From Achromobacter pestifer (lineage in GTDB: Bacteria > Pseudomonadota > Gammaproteobacteria > Burkholderiales > Burkholderiaceae_B), in NCBI RefSeq assembly GCF_013267355.1, contig NZ_CP053985.1, forward strand, positions 6,448,001 through 6,512,000: a stretch of DNA of 64,000 bases. Reading direction: 5' to 3'. Positions 1-9,423 of the stretch are shown here, one piece after another (the first letter of the stretch is position 1; every line of letters begins with the position of its first letter). The position numbers and the translations under genes were made by a program. Under the pieces are notes generated by a model. The model saw only the letters and a program-made list of their open reading frames with translations, did not search any database and was not told the DNA's origin.

Positions 1-1
1 C

Positions 2-745
2 CTGCCGCGGTTTCCCCTGAAGCGCTGCCACGGCCTGCTGTTCGAGGGACCGGGCGACCCGCTGGCGGACCTGGGCGACCTGTTCGCCCGGCCCGAGTTC
101 GACTTCTCGGACTACGTGCTCGACCACGTCGAGGTGCACCAATGCAACTACAACTGGAAGACCTTCATCGAGGTCTATCTGGAGGACTATCACGTCGGGC
201 CGTTCCACCCCGGCCTGGGGCGCTTCGTCACCTGCGAGGACCTGAGCTGGGAATTCGGCAAGCGCCGCAGCCTGCAGCGCGTGGGCGTGCACGACTCCCT
301 GGAGAAGCCCGGATCCGACGTATACCGCGACTGGCACGGCACCCTGATGCGCTACCGGGACGGCTCGCCTCCGGATTTCGGCGCGATCTGGGTGACCTAC
401 TTTCCCACCCACATGATCGAGCTTTACCCGCACGTCCTGGTGCTGTCCACGCTCTACCCCAAAAGTCCGCAGGAGACGGTCAACATCGCCGAGTTCTACT
501 ATCCCGAGGAAATCGCCCTGTTTGAACGCGAGTTCGTCGAAGCGCAACGCGCGGCCTACATGGAAACGGCGGTCGAGGACGACGAAATCGGCGAGCGCAT
601 GGATGCCGGCAGACGTGCGCTGCTGCGGCGCGGCGTGAGCGAGAGCGGTCCGTACCAGTCTCCCATGGAGGACGGCATGCTGCACTTCCACGAGTGGTAC
701 CGCAGCACCATGGGCGAACAATTGGGCGATTGCGCCGCGCCCTGA
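2..745 (+). CDS. Rieske-type ring-hydroxylating oxygenase, large subunit (C-terminal part)
   Basis: The reading frame is open from the left edge, so the gene is truncated at its 5' end and the N-terminal Rieske [2Fe-2S] domain lies outside the window. What remains, about 247 codons, is the catalytic domain. The segment NWKTFIEVYLEDYH followed by VGPFH (about 155-208) carries the His-x4-His pair that, with a later carboxylate, binds the mononuclear iron in this family. Such enzymes add or remove oxygen at aromatic or aliphatic C-H bonds using electrons from a reductase, which is not in view. It ends 25 nt before a Fur-box-like site and is probably not part of the iron locus. The substrate cannot be told. 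Confidence 0.85.
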   Translation: MPRFPLKRCHGLLFEGPGDPLADLGDLFARPEFDFSDYVLDHVEVHQCNYNWKTFIEVYLEDYHVGPFHPGLGRFVTCEDLSWEFGKRRSLQRVGVHDSLEKPGSDVYRDWHGTLMRYRDGSPPDFGAIWVTYFPTHMIELYPHVLVLSTLYPKSPQETVNIAEFYYPEEIALFEREFVEAQRAAYMETAVEDDEIGERMDAGRRALLRRGVSESGPYQSPMEDGMLHFHEWYRSTMGEQLGDCAAP

Positions 746-769
746 GCGCCACTGCCGGACCCTTAAATT

Positions 770-794
770 AATGCGAATATATGCTATTCTCATT
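770..794. promoter_or_regulatory. Fur-box-like inverted repeat upstream of the AraC regulator
   Basis: AATGCGAATA and TATTCTCATT form a 10-5-10 inverted repeat with one mismatch. The right arm matches the common Fur-box half ATTCTCATT. The site lies 54 bp before the GTG start of the AraC gene in an AT-rich patch and would place the siderophore locus under iron repression. Fur binding is inferred. Confidence 0.65.
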
Positions 795-848
795 TAAACC
801 CCGCCGCCTCCCCTGGCCGACGTCCGGGGGGCTCAACCCGCAGCGCGA

Positions 849-1820
849 GTGACGCCATTGAATCCCTCCTTCCCCGCCGTCCGATTCACCGTCGCCGATT
901 TCAACCGCCTGGGCGGCCATAACGGTTTCCACTATCAGTTGCCCGGATTCCAGGCCGCGAGCGCCGATTCTGACACTGTCTGCATCGCCGAAGGCCGCGT
1001 CGAGGAACACGCCATCCGCCCCGGCCTGACGCTGGTCATGTCCGATGTGCTGGTGCATCACCACTACGAATCGACCTCCGTCATGACGCCCCGCTTTTCG
1101 GCCATCGTCATGCTGCAAGGCCAGGCTCAGGCGCGCGTCGGCCACCACGACGACCTGCCGCTGGTCGCCCAGAGCGGCATCAGCGCGGTCTACGGCGATA
1201 CGGTCGCCATGACCGGCATCCACCATGCCGGCCAGCGGCTACGCAGCGTCAACCTGTCGCTGTCCGAGCCGGACGCCGCGGACGATGACCCGATCAGCGA
1301 TCGGATCCGCAAAGCCCTGCGCACGCCCGCCTTCCGGCTGCGGCGCTGGCAGGTGCAGACGCATCTGATGCAATCCATCGAACACCTCTTGGAATGCCGT
1401 TGGGACGACCCGCTGCGCGCCATGCTGCGCGAAGGCGTCGGCGCGCAGCTTCTGGCGCATGCGCTGGCTGCGCTGGACCAACAGGAGCCCGAACCCGGCA
1501 CGCTGTCGCAGCGCGACCGCCAGTTGCTGGAGCGCGTGCGTGAACGGCTGCACAGCGCGCCTGGCGAAGAGCACACGCTGGATGATCTGGCGAAGCTGGC
1601 CTGCATGAGTCCCAGCACCCTGCGCGCCAAGTTCCGCGCCGCCTATCAATGCTCCGTGTTCAGCTGGCTGCGCGAGCGCCGGCTGGAGGTCGCCCGCGAG
1701 CAACTGGCTCGCGGCTGCAGCGTGCAGCAGGCCGCCCACTGCGTGGGCTATCGGCATGCCACCAATTTCGCCACGGCGTTCCGCGAGCGCTATGGCGTTG
1801 CGCCCAGCGAACTGAACTGA
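849..1820 (+). CDS. AraC-family regulator, AlcR/PchR-like
   Basis: A 323-residue protein whose last 100 residues form the two helix-turn-helix motifs of the AraC family (TLDDLAKLACMSPSTLRAKF, then CSVQQAAHCVGYRHATNFAT, ending in ERYGVAPSEL). The N-terminal 200 residues form the sensory domain. The start is a GTG with no strong Shine-Dalgarno; the next ATG is far inside the protein. It sits under a Fur-like site and is followed by an MFS exporter and a TonB receptor. That is the order of alcR, alcS and fauA in Bordetella, where AlcR activates alcaligin genes when the siderophore is present. By analogy it should sense a ferric siderophore or the free ligand. Equivalence to AlcR is inferred from gene order and family only. 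Confidence 0.85.
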   Translation: MTPLNPSFPAVRFTVADFNRLGGHNGFHYQLPGFQAASADSDTVCIAEGRVEEHAIRPGLTLVMSDVLVHHHYESTSVMTPRFSAIVMLQGQAQARVGHHDDLPLVAQSGISAVYGDTVAMTGIHHAGQRLRSVNLSLSEPDAADDDPISDRIRKALRTPAFRLRRWQVQTHLMQSIEHLLECRWDDPLRAMLREGVGAQLLAHALAALDQQEPEPGTLSQRDRQLLERVRERLHSAPGEEHTLDDLAKLACMSPSTLRAKFRAAYQCSVFSWLRERRLEVAREQLARGCSVQQAAHCVGYRHATNFATAFRERYGVAPSELN

Positions 1821-1916
1821 GCGGGGCTGCCGTGAGCGTCCCGGCCCGCGGCTTTCGGCAGCACCCATTGTTCTTGCGGCGTTGTCCATTCATCCGACCG
1901 CGGCTGGCGGGCGACC

Positions 1917-3188
1917 ATGGGACCACGCTTCCCGCCCCGGGAAGCTCCTGCCCCGGACGCTGCCGTGCCCCGCCCCGACAAACCGACTTCCTTTCCCATG
2001 ATGGTGCTGATGCTGGGCCTGCTGGCCTGCGTGGCGCCCGCCACCATCGACGCCTATCTGCCCGCCTTCGCCGCGCTCGAGCGGGAATTCGGCGTGCCGC
2101 AGGAAACCGTGCAACTGACCCTGGGCGTCTACATGTTCTGCTACGCGGCGATGCTGCTGCTGCATGGCACGCTGTCGGATTCGCTGGGCCGGCGCCGCGT
2201 CATCCTGGCGACGCTGCTCTGCTACATCGGCGGCAGCGCGCTGGCCGCCGCCGCGCCGAGCTTCGCTTGGCTGTTGGCGGCGCGGGCGCTGCAAGGCCTG
2301 TCCGCCGGCGCCGGCATCGTGGTGGGCCAGGCCATCGTGCGCGACTGCTACGAAGGGCCGGCGGCGCAGCGCGTCATGTCCTATCTCATCCTGGTGTTCA
2401 ATCTGTCGCCGGCCCTGGCGCCCATCGCCGGCGGCCAGTTGGCGGCGCAGCTGGGCTGGCGCGCCGTCTTCCTGATGCTCGCCGCCCTGGCCGCGACGGC
2501 CTGGGCGCTGTGCGCCTGGAGACTCCCCGAGACCCTACCCGCCAGCCGGCGCAGGCCGTTGTCGTGGCGCGCACTGGCTTGCGGCTACGGCGCGCTCCTT
2601 GCGGACCGGCGATTCACCGCACTCGCCGCCGCTTTCAGCCTGATCTTCGCGGCCCAGGGTTTCCTCATCGGCGCCGCGCCGGACTTCATCGCCAACGTCC
2701 TGGGCCTGCCCGAAACGGATTTCGCGTATCTGTTCGTGCCGCTCGTGATCGGCGCCATGGCGGGCGCGCTGTTCGCGGCGCGCAAGGCCGGGCGCTGGAC
2801 AGACCACCGCATCACCGGGCTGGCGTACCTGCTGATGGGCGGCAGTTGCCTCGCAAGCGTCATATACGCCGCAGGCGCCGGGCAGCCGGCCTTGCCCTGG
2901 GCGGTCATCCTGCCCGCCCTCTACACCTGCGGCCTGGCCATGTGCGTCCCGGCCATGACCCTGCACATCCTGGCCCGTGCGCCAGGGCTGTCCGGCACCG
3001 CCGCCTCGGTGCTCGGCTTCGTCCAGATGCTGGCCTTCTCGGTAGCCAGCGGCTGGGGCGTGCCGCTGATCTACGGCCGGCCCCTGGGCCTCGCTCTTGC
3101 GATGCTGGCCTGCGTCGCCGCGAGCGCCGCAGGCTGGGCCTGGCTGCAACGGCAGTCCGCGCCTTTGGCGGACGCCCGATCCGGTTGA
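1917..3188 (+). CDS. MFS transporter, Bcr/CflA type (AlcS-like siderophore exporter?)
   Basis: A 423-residue, 12-helix major facilitator protein. The first helix region has the acidic signature ATIDAYLPAF typical of Bcr/CflA drug:H+ antiporters. The loop GTLSDSLGRRRVIL (about residues 83-96) is the MFS motif A. ATG 1998 is a possible alternative start that removes 27 non-membrane residues. It lies 96 bp after the AraC gene and about 100 bp before the TonB receptor gene, the position of alcS, the alcaligin exporter of Bordetella. Export of a siderophore is therefore the best guess, but no siderophore biosynthesis gene is present here, so drug or metabolite efflux is also possible. Confidence 0.8.
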   Translation: MGPRFPPREAPAPDAAVPRPDKPTSFPMMVLMLGLLACVAPATIDAYLPAFAALEREFGVPQETVQLTLGVYMFCYAAMLLLHGTLSDSLGRRRVILATLLCYIGGSALAAAAPSFAWLLAARALQGLSAGAGIVVGQAIVRDCYEGPAAQRVMSYLILVFNLSPALAPIAGGQLAAQLGWRAVFLMLAALAATAWALCAWRLPETLPASRRRPLSWRALACGYGALLADRRFTALAAAFSLIFAAQGFLIGAAPDFIANVLGLPETDFAYLFVPLVIGAMAGALFAARKAGRWTDHRITGLAYLLMGGSCLASVIYAAGAGQPALPWAVILPALYTCGLAMCVPAMTLHILARAPGLSGTAASVLGFVQMLAFSVASGWGVPLIYGRPLGLALAMLACVAASAAGWAWLQRQSAPLADARSG

Positions 3189-3245
3189 TGCGGCGGCGTT
3201 CGGCATACGCATCGCATCTTCCGGCATACGTTCAAGTCTCCTGCA

Positions 3246-3268
3246 AAAACAATAATTCTCATTACCAA
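3246..3268. promoter_or_regulatory. Fur-box-like site upstream of the TonB receptor
   Basis: AACAATAATTCTCATTACC contains the half-site ATTCTCATT in an AT-rich island between the MFS and receptor genes, about 30 bp before the receptor start. On the other strand it reads AATGAGAATTATTG, close to the 19-bp Fur consensus. It suggests a separate iron-repressed promoter for the receptor and the importer genes behind it. Confidence 0.6.
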
Positions 3269-3292
3269 ATTTTTCAGCTGGAGCTTGTGTTC

Positions 3293-5509
3293 ATGTCCCC
3301 CGCACTGTCCCCCTCGCGCACGCTTACGCGCCGGGCGAATCTGCTTACCCTGGCCGTCCACACGGCCTTGCTGTGCTCAGCCTTGCCCCACCACGCCGCC
3401 AACGCGCAATCCAGCGCCTCATCTGCCCCCGACAAGACCGTCGAACTTCCCGCCGTCACGGTCAGGGGCGCCGGCATGCCCGGCACCACCGAAGGCACCC
3501 ATGCCTACAACACCGAGGCCATGAGCACCGCAACCGGCCTGACGCTGTCGCCGCGGGAAACCCCGCAATCGGTCAGCGTGGTGACGCGCCAGCAGATCGA
3601 GGATCAGGGTTTGCAGGACACGGGTTCCATCCTGGCCAGCGCGCCAGGCATCTCCGTCACGCGCAGCGACAGCAACCGCCTGTCGTTCTCCGCGCGCGGC
3701 TTCGCGATAGACAATTTCCAGTTCGACGGCCTGAACGCCCCGATCCTGAGCCAATGGAACTACGGTTCCACCGACATGGACGCCGCCATCTACGACCGCG
3801 TGGAAATCGTGCGCGGCGCCACCGGCCTGATGACCGGTTCGGGCAATCCGTCCGCCGCGGTGAACTTCATCCGCAAGAAGCCGCTGCGCGAGTTCGCACT
3901 ATCCGGCAGCGCCAGCGCCGGCAGTTGGGACTACGTGCGCGGCGACGCCGACCTGTCCGTGCCGCTGACGGAGAACGGACGCATCCGTTCGCGCTTCGTC
4001 GCCGCCTACAGCCAGGGCGACAGTTACGTTACGTTCCTGGATTCGCGCAAGCGCACGCTGTACGGCGTCATCAGCGCCGACCTCACTCCCGACACGCTGC
4101 TCACCATCGGCTTGGAGTATCAGCGCAACCAGAGCAACGGGTTCGGCAGCGGTTTTCCGCTGTTCTATTCGGATGGCTCACGCACCGACTTCAACCGGTC
4201 CGTGGCCAACAACACGCGCTGGGCACGCATCGATACCGAATCGACCACCACCTTCGTGGACCTGAGCCACCGCTTCGCCAACGATTGGAAGGCGCGCGCC
4301 GCCTATAGCCACAATGAGGGCGAGTACCGCATGAAGCAGCTCTACCGCGGCGGTTATCCGGACCGGACCAGCGGCACGGGCATGAGCAGCAGCTTCAACA
4401 ACTACGATGGCGACCGCTCGCGCGACGACATCAACCTGACGCTGTCGGGCCCGTTCCAGTTATTCGGCCGCAAGCACGAACTGGCCCTGGGCTGGATGAG
4501 CGTGGACGACCACAGCGACATCGGCCAGTACCTCATGGTCGGCGCCAAGCCCGCCATCGGCAGCTTCTTCGACTGGCGCCAGGACCATATCGCCGAACCC
4601 AGCTGGTCCAGCCGCAAGACGCCCGCCGACGACATGCGCGTCAAGCAGACCGGGACCTACGCCGTGGGCCGCTTCTCGCTGGCCGATCCGCTGCACCTGA
4701 TCGTGGGCGGACGCTGGAGCAATTGGGAGACGAACCAGACCTACTTCGGCAGCAAGCGCCAATACAAGATCAACGACCAGTTCACGCCGTACGCGGGCCT
4801 GATCTACGACATCAACAAGACCTACACGGCCTACGCCAGCTACACCGAGATCTTCCAGCCGCAGAATGCGCGTTCGCCCAGCGGCTCCATCCTGCCGCCC
4901 ATCGACGGCAAGAGCTACGAGATCGGCCTGAAGGCTTCTTATCTGGATGGCCTGCTGGACGCGGCCGTGTCGCTGTATCAGACCCGCCAGAACAACCTGG
5001 CCCAGGCCATACCCGGCGAGTCGGTCATAGGCATGCCCGGCACGCAGGCCTACCGCGCCATATCCGGGGCCAAGGTCGAGGGCTTCGAACTGGAAACCAC
5101 CGGGCAGATCATGCCCAACTGGAACATCGCCGCCAGCTACACGCACTTCACCGCCAAGGCCGCCGACGGCAAGCCCATCAACACCAGCCATCCGCGCAGC
5201 CTGTTCAAGCTCTACAGCACCTACCGCCTGCCCGGCGACCTGAACCGGCTGACGGTGGGCGGCGGCGTGGACTGGCAAAGCCGCATGTACCAGTCCGCCG
5301 CCAGCCCGCGCGGCAACGTCGACGTGGAGCAAGGCAGCTACATGCTGGTGAACCTGATGGCGCGCTACGAATTCAGCAAGCAGGTCTCGGCCACCCTCAA
5401 CGTCAACAACCTGTTCGACAAGAAGTATTACGACCAGATCGGCTTCTTCAGCCAGGGCTGGTGGGGCGCGCCCCGCAACGTGATGCTGACGCTCAGGGCC
5501 CAGTATTGA
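3293..5509 (+). CDS. TonB-dependent ferric-siderophore receptor (FauA/FhuE-like)
   Basis: A 738-residue outer-membrane receptor. The frame is open far upstream, but ATG 3293 lies just after the Fur-like site with a GGAG at 3280 and gives a proper signal peptide (about residues 1-38, ending in AANAQ). A TonB box VELPAVTV follows, then the plug domain (ETPQSVSVVTRQQIEDQG; DRVEIVRGATGLMTGSGNP) and a 22-strand barrel ending in the aromatic LTLRAQY. There is no N-terminal STN signalling domain, so control is probably by the AraC protein and Fur rather than by a sigma/anti-sigma pair. Family and position match fauA, the alcaligin receptor of Bordetella. The ligand could equally be another hydroxamate siderophore. 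Confidence 0.92.
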   Translation: MSPALSPSRTLTRRANLLTLAVHTALLCSALPHHAANAQSSASSAPDKTVELPAVTVRGAGMPGTTEGTHAYNTEAMSTATGLTLSPRETPQSVSVVTRQQIEDQGLQDTGSILASAPGISVTRSDSNRLSFSARGFAIDNFQFDGLNAPILSQWNYGSTDMDAAIYDRVEIVRGATGLMTGSGNPSAAVNFIRKKPLREFALSGSASAGSWDYVRGDADLSVPLTENGRIRSRFVAAYSQGDSYVTFLDSRKRTLYGVISADLTPDTLLTIGLEYQRNQSNGFGSGFPLFYSDGSRTDFNRSVANNTRWARIDTESTTTFVDLSHRFANDWKARAAYSHNEGEYRMKQLYRGGYPDRTSGTGMSSSFNNYDGDRSRDDINLTLSGPFQLFGRKHELALGWMSVDDHSDIGQYLMVGAKPAIGSFFDWRQDHIAEPSWSSRKTPADDMRVKQTGTYAVGRFSLADPLHLIVGGRWSNWETNQTYFGSKRQYKINDQFTPYAGLIYDINKTYTAYASYTEIFQPQNARSPSGSILPPIDGKSYEIGLKASYLDGLLDAAVSLYQTRQNNLAQAIPGESVIGMPGTQAYRAISGAKVEGFELETTGQIMPNWNIAASYTHFTAKAADGKPINTSHPRSLFKLYSTYRLPGDLNRLTVGGGVDWQSRMYQSAASPRGNVDVEQGSYMLVNLMARYEFSKQVSATLNVNNLFDKKYYDQIGFFSQGWWGAPRNVMLTLRAQY

Positions 5510-5529
5510 TCGGGGGAATTGCCGGCACG

Positions 5530-6600
5530 ATGCGTCTGAGCCTCTCACGCTTCAAGCATACGATCCTGCGGGCCGGCGCGGCCTGCCTGGCCGCGCTCGC
5601 CCTGGCGGCCTGCGACCGCGCTGCCGATGCACCGGCCGCTCCAACACCACCGGCCGCCCAAACCGATGGTTTTCCGGTCACGCTAGACAGCGCCCTGGGC
5701 CGCGCCGTCATCGCGGCGCCACCGCAACGCGTGGTCACGCTGGGCCTGGGCGCCGACGATCTGGCGCTGTCGCTGGGCGTGGTGCCGGTGGGCGTGGGCC
5801 GCGCCGACTGGGGCGGCGACGCCGACCACTACTGGCCCTGGGTGCGTGCGGCGATCGAGGCCCGCGGCGCGCCGCTGCCACAGGCCATCGCCATGTTTCC
5901 GGAGCTGGACGTCGAAGCCATCGTCGCGTTGCGCCCGGACGTGGTGCTGGCGCCTTTTTCCGGCGTCGGCGCCGAGGCCTATGCGCAGCTGTCGCGGCTG
6001 GTGCCGGTGGTGGCCTATCCGGAACAGCCATTCCTGACTCCGGTGGATACGCAGATCGACCTGATCGCCGCCGCGCTGGGCCGGCGCGAACAGGCTGCGG
6101 CGCTCAAGGCGCAGATCCGCGGCGCACTGGCGCAGGCCACGCGCGACCACCCCGTGCTGGCCGGCAAGACCTTCGCCTATGTGCGCGCCGACCTGGGCTC
6201 GGGCAATTTCGCGGCCTATGTGGCGGGTGATCCGCGCGTGGACACGATTGCCGCCATGGGCCTGACACTGGCGCCGTCCATGCAGGGCCTGCACGCCAGC
6301 GCCGGCCATTTCGCCCACTACCTGGGTTTCGAGCATGCGGACGCGCTGGGCGACGTCGACGTGCTCGTGTCCTGGTTCTACACCCCCCAGGAACGCGACC
6401 GGACCGCGGCGCTGCCGCTGTTCGCCTCCATACCCGCCGTGAAGCGCGGCGCCTACGTGGCGCTGAGCGACCCGGCGCTGATCATGGCCTCGTCCTCGGG
6501 CACGCCGCTGGCCGTGACGTGGATGCTGGGCAGGCTGGCGCCGGCATTGGCCGCGGCAGCCGAGCGGGCCAAAGCCAGAACCGGAACCCAGAATGAGTAA
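5530..6600 (+). CDS. Fe-siderophore ABC transporter, substrate-binding lipoprotein
   Basis: 356 residues. The start at ATG 5530 gives a lipoprotein signal with lipobox LALAAC (Cys28). The mature part has the FepB/BtuF fold signatures: an early ALGRAVIAAPPQRVVTLGLG strand and the repeat EAIVALRPDVVLAPFSG. It collects the iron chelate in the periplasm and hands it to the two permeases encoded next. The stop overlaps the following start by 8 nt, so the four importer genes form one operon starting 20 nt after the receptor gene. Confidence 0.9.
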   Translation: MRLSLSRFKHTILRAGAACLAALALAACDRAADAPAAPTPPAAQTDGFPVTLDSALGRAVIAAPPQRVVTLGLGADDLALSLGVVPVGVGRADWGGDADHYWPWVRAAIEARGAPLPQAIAMFPELDVEAIVALRPDVVLAPFSGVGAEAYAQLSRLVPVVAYPEQPFLTPVDTQIDLIAAALGRREQAAALKAQIRGALAQATRDHPVLAGKTFAYVRADLGSGNFAAYVAGDPRVDTIAAMGLTLAPSMQGLHASAGHFAHYLGFEHADALGDVDVLVSWFYTPQERDRTAALPLFASIPAVKRGAYVALSDPALIMASSSGTPLAVTWMLGRLAPALAAAAERAKARTGTQNE

Positions 6601-7582
6601 GTCGGCCCATGCAGCCGGCCTCGGCGCGGCCTGTCTGTTGCTGGCCGCCGCCACCCTGGGCAGCCTCTGGCTCGGTTCACGCAACCTGTCGCCCGGCTCG
6701 GTCTGGCAAGCCCTGCTCCGGCCCGATGACGGTTACGCCGCCCTGGTGGTCGCCTCGCGCGTGCCGCGCACCTTGCTGGCCATGCTGACCGGCGCGGCGC
6801 TGGCCGTGGCCGGCGCGCTGATCCAGGCCCTGACCCGCAATCCGCTGGCGGAGCCCGGGCTGTTGGGCGTCAACGCCGGCGCCGCCGCCTCCATCGTGAC
6901 CGCCGCCCTCGCGCTCGGCGGCCTGCCGGCCCATCCGTTCTGGGCGGCCCTGCCCGGCGCACTGGCCGCGGCAGTGGCCGTCTACCTGATCGGCGCGGGC
7001 GGCCGGGGCCTGCAACCGGTGCGCCTGATCCTGGCCGGCGCGGCGGTCAACGCGGTGCTGTTCGCCTATGTGCAGGCCGTGGCCTTGCTGCGCGAGGACA
7101 TTTTCGACGCCTATCGCTTCTGGGCCGTCGGCTCGCTGGCGGGACGCTCCATGGCCGAAGTGGCCCGGGCCGCACCCTACATCGGCGCCGGCCTGCTGCT
7201 GGCGCTGGCACTGGCCCGGCCCTTGAACGTCCTGGCGCTGGGGCAAGCGCTTGCCCGGGCGCTCGGGGTGCGCGCCGGGCTTTACCGCGCCCTGGGCCTG
7301 CTCAGCGTGGCTGTCCTGGCCGCCGCCGCCACCGCGGCTGCGGGCCCTATTGCCTTCGTTGGCCTGGCGGTTCCGCATATCGCCCGCCGTATCGGCGGTC
7401 CCGACCTGCGCTGGCAACTCGTCTACTGCCTGCTGCTGGGTCCCATCCTGATGCTCGCGGCCGACATCCTGGCGCGCCTGCTGCGGGCGCCGGCAGAGCT
7501 GCTGACCGGCGTGGTGGCCGCGTTCCTCGGCGCACCGTTCCTGTTGGCTGCGTTGCGCCGCCAGCCTGGGAGCCGCCCGTGA
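6593..7582 (+). CDS. FecCD-family iron-siderophore ABC permease (first subunit)
   Basis: 329 residues, mostly hydrophobic, about 9-10 helices, with FecCD hallmarks: VPRTLLAMLTGAALAVAGAL, then ALTRNPLAEPGLLGVNAGA, and near the end GPIAFVGLAVPHIARRIGGPD, the region that contacts the ATPase. It pairs with the next gene to form the heterodimeric inner-membrane channel. It starts inside the end of the binding-protein gene (8-nt overlap) and overlaps the next start by the 4 bases GTGA, a sign of translational coupling. Confidence 0.92.
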   Translation: MSKSAHAAGLGAACLLLAAATLGSLWLGSRNLSPGSVWQALLRPDDGYAALVVASRVPRTLLAMLTGAALAVAGALIQALTRNPLAEPGLLGVNAGAAASIVTAALALGGLPAHPFWAALPGALAAAVAVYLIGAGGRGLQPVRLILAGAAVNAVLFAYVQAVALLREDIFDAYRFWAVGSLAGRSMAEVARAAPYIGAGLLLALALARPLNVLALGQALARALGVRAGLYRALGLLSVAVLAAAATAAAGPIAFVGLAVPHIARRIGGPDLRWQLVYCLLLGPILMLAADILARLLRAPAELLTGVVAAFLGAPFLLAALRRQPGSRP

Positions 7583-8613
7583 GCGGCCGGCGGCGAACGC
7601 TGCGCGTCGGCGCCTGGCTGTCGCTTCCCTGCTCGCCACGCGCGCTGGCCTACGCCTTGCTGCTGGCGGCGCTGGCCATTGCGTCGATCGCGGGCGCCCT
7701 GTTGACGGGAGAGCAAGGACCCGCGTGGTCCCGGATTGGACGCATCCTGGCGGGCGGCGGCACGGCGATCGAGCACTGGCTGGTCTACACCGTCAGGCTG
7801 CCGCGCGCCCTGGCCGCGCTGGGCGCCGGCGCCGCGCTGGCCCTGTCGGGCGCATTGTTCCAAAGCATTACCCGCAACCCGCTGGGCAGTCCCGACATCA
7901 TCGGCCTCACCGCGGGCGCCTCGGCAGGCGCGGTGGCGGTGACGATGGTCTGGCCGGGCGCGATGCCGCTGGCGTGGGGCGCCGCGGGCGGCGCGCTGCT
8001 GGCGACGGCGGGCGTCTGGTTCGGCTCCGGCGCGGGGTTTTCCGCGCCCCATCGCATGGTGGTCGCGGGCATCGCGGTGGCCGCCATCGCCTTCGCCTTC
8101 GTGCAATACGGCCTCTCCAATCTGCGCCGCGAACAGGCGCACCTGGCCGCAACCTGGCTCAATGGCAATCTGGCCGGCAAGACCTGGAACGATGTTGCGT
8201 TGATCGCCGCGGCCTGCGTGGTCCTGCTGCCCTTGGCGCTCGCCCTGGGCGCGCGCCTGCGGCTGCTGGAAATGGGCGACGACGTGGCGCACGCCTTGGG
8301 CGTCGCCCCTGGACCGAGCCGGCTCGCGGCGACGCTGCTGGCCGTGCTGGCCGCCGCCGCGGCCGTCAGCGTGGCCGGTCCCATCGCCTTCATCGCGCTT
8401 GCGGCCCCGCAGATCGCGCGGCGCTGCGTCCCGGCCAGCGGCCCGCAGCCCCTGCTGGCCGCATTGACCGGCGCCGTGCTGCTGGCAGGCGCGGATCTGC
8501 TGTCGCGTTCGGCTGGCGCCAACGGCTTGCCGGTAGGCGTTCTTACCGCCGGCATCGGCGGCCTCTATCTCGCATTTCTGCTGCTGCTCGAATGGCGCAA
8601 GGTTTCGACGTGA
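7579..8613 (+). CDS. FecCD-family iron-siderophore ABC permease (second subunit)
   Basis: 344 residues with GTG start inside a GTGA overlap. The same family signatures recur: VRLPRALAALGAGAALALSG, SITRNPLGSPDIIGLTAGAS, GPIAFIALAAPQIARRC. The N-terminus is somewhat longer than in its partner. It forms the transmembrane pore with the preceding subunit. Its stop again overlaps the ATPase start as GTGA. Confidence 0.92.
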   Translation: MSGRRRTLRVGAWLSLPCSPRALAYALLLAALAIASIAGALLTGEQGPAWSRIGRILAGGGTAIEHWLVYTVRLPRALAALGAGAALALSGALFQSITRNPLGSPDIIGLTAGASAGAVAVTMVWPGAMPLAWGAAGGALLATAGVWFGSGAGFSAPHRMVVAGIAVAAIAFAFVQYGLSNLRREQAHLAATWLNGNLAGKTWNDVALIAAACVVLLPLALALGARLRLLEMGDDVAHALGVAPGPSRLAATLLAVLAAAAAVSVAGPIAFIALAAPQIARRCVPASGPQPLLAALTGAVLLAGADLLSRSAGANGLPVGVLTAGIGGLYLAFLLLLEWRKVST

Positions 8614-9407
8614 CTACCGCGATGCCCCCACCCGCCCTCCAGCTCCGGGACGTAAGCCTGTCCTACGGCGCCCGCCGCGTGCTGGACGGTTTGACGCTGG
8701 ACATTGCGCCGGCCTCGTTCACCGTGATCCTGGGGCCCAACGGCTGCGGCAAATCCACGCTCTTGCGCGTGTTGGGCGGCGCCCTGCCTCCCGGCCGTGG
8801 CCAGGCCCTGCTCGACGGCGCCGACCTCGCCACCCTGCGCCGAAAATCGGTGGCGCGCCGCCTGGCCTACCTGCCGCAGAATCCGATTGCGCCCGAGATG
8901 GTCACCGTGCGCGACCTTGTTGCCCGTGGCCGCTATCCCCATCAGTCCCTGTTGCGGCAATGGTCGGCTGCGGACGCCAGCGCCGTCGATGCCGCTCTCG
9001 CGGCCACGGATCTGGACGCACTTGCCGCGCAGCCCGTGCACACGCTCTCCGGCGGCCAACGCCAGCGCGCCTGGCTGGCGCTGGTGCTGGCCCAGGAAGC
9101 CGGCATCATGCTGCTCGACGAACCCACCACGTTCCTGGACATCCGCCACCAGCTGGACCTGCTGGAGCTGTGCGCCCGGCTGCACCGCGCCGGGCGCACG
9201 CTGGTAGTGGTCCTGCATGACCTCAACCTGGCCTTGCGCTACGCCGAAAGGATCGTGATGATGCGCGATGGGCGGATCGCGGTGCACGGAGATTCCGATT
9301 CAGTCCTGACCGAGGACATGATGCGCCAGGTCTACGATCTGGATTGCCGCGTCATGCCCGATCCCGAGACCGGCAGCCCCATGGTCGTGCCCCGGCGCGC
9401 ACGCTAG
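8610..9407 (+). CDS. Iron-siderophore ABC transporter ATP-binding protein
   Basis: 265 residues. Walker A is GPNGCGKST, the signature is LSGGQRQRAW, and Walker B is IMLLDEPTTFLD followed by the switch His in VVLHDLNLAL. This is the FepC/FecE type. I chose GTG 8610 because it makes the same 4-nt GTGA overlap as the gene before; ATG 8592 in the same frame is an alternative adding six residues. It powers the permease pair. Confidence 0.92.
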   Translation: MTTAMPPPALQLRDVSLSYGARRVLDGLTLDIAPASFTVILGPNGCGKSTLLRVLGGALPPGRGQALLDGADLATLRRKSVARRLAYLPQNPIAPEMVTVRDLVARGRYPHQSLLRQWSAADASAVDAALAATDLDALAAQPVHTLSGGQRQRAWLALVLAQEAGIMLLDEPTTFLDIRHQLDLLELCARLHRAGRTLVVVLHDLNLALRYAERIVMMRDGRIAVHGDSDSVLTEDMMRQVYDLDCRVMPDPETGSPMVVPRRAR

Positions 9408-9423
9408 CTTTTCAGGAGTGTCA

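Noticed and set aside
1649..3292. In-frame open sequence upstream of the TonB receptor start, giving a 1286-residue protein
   Set aside because: It overlaps the MFS gene in another frame and encodes an Arg-rich nonsense protein; a signal peptide and TonB box begin after ATG 3293.
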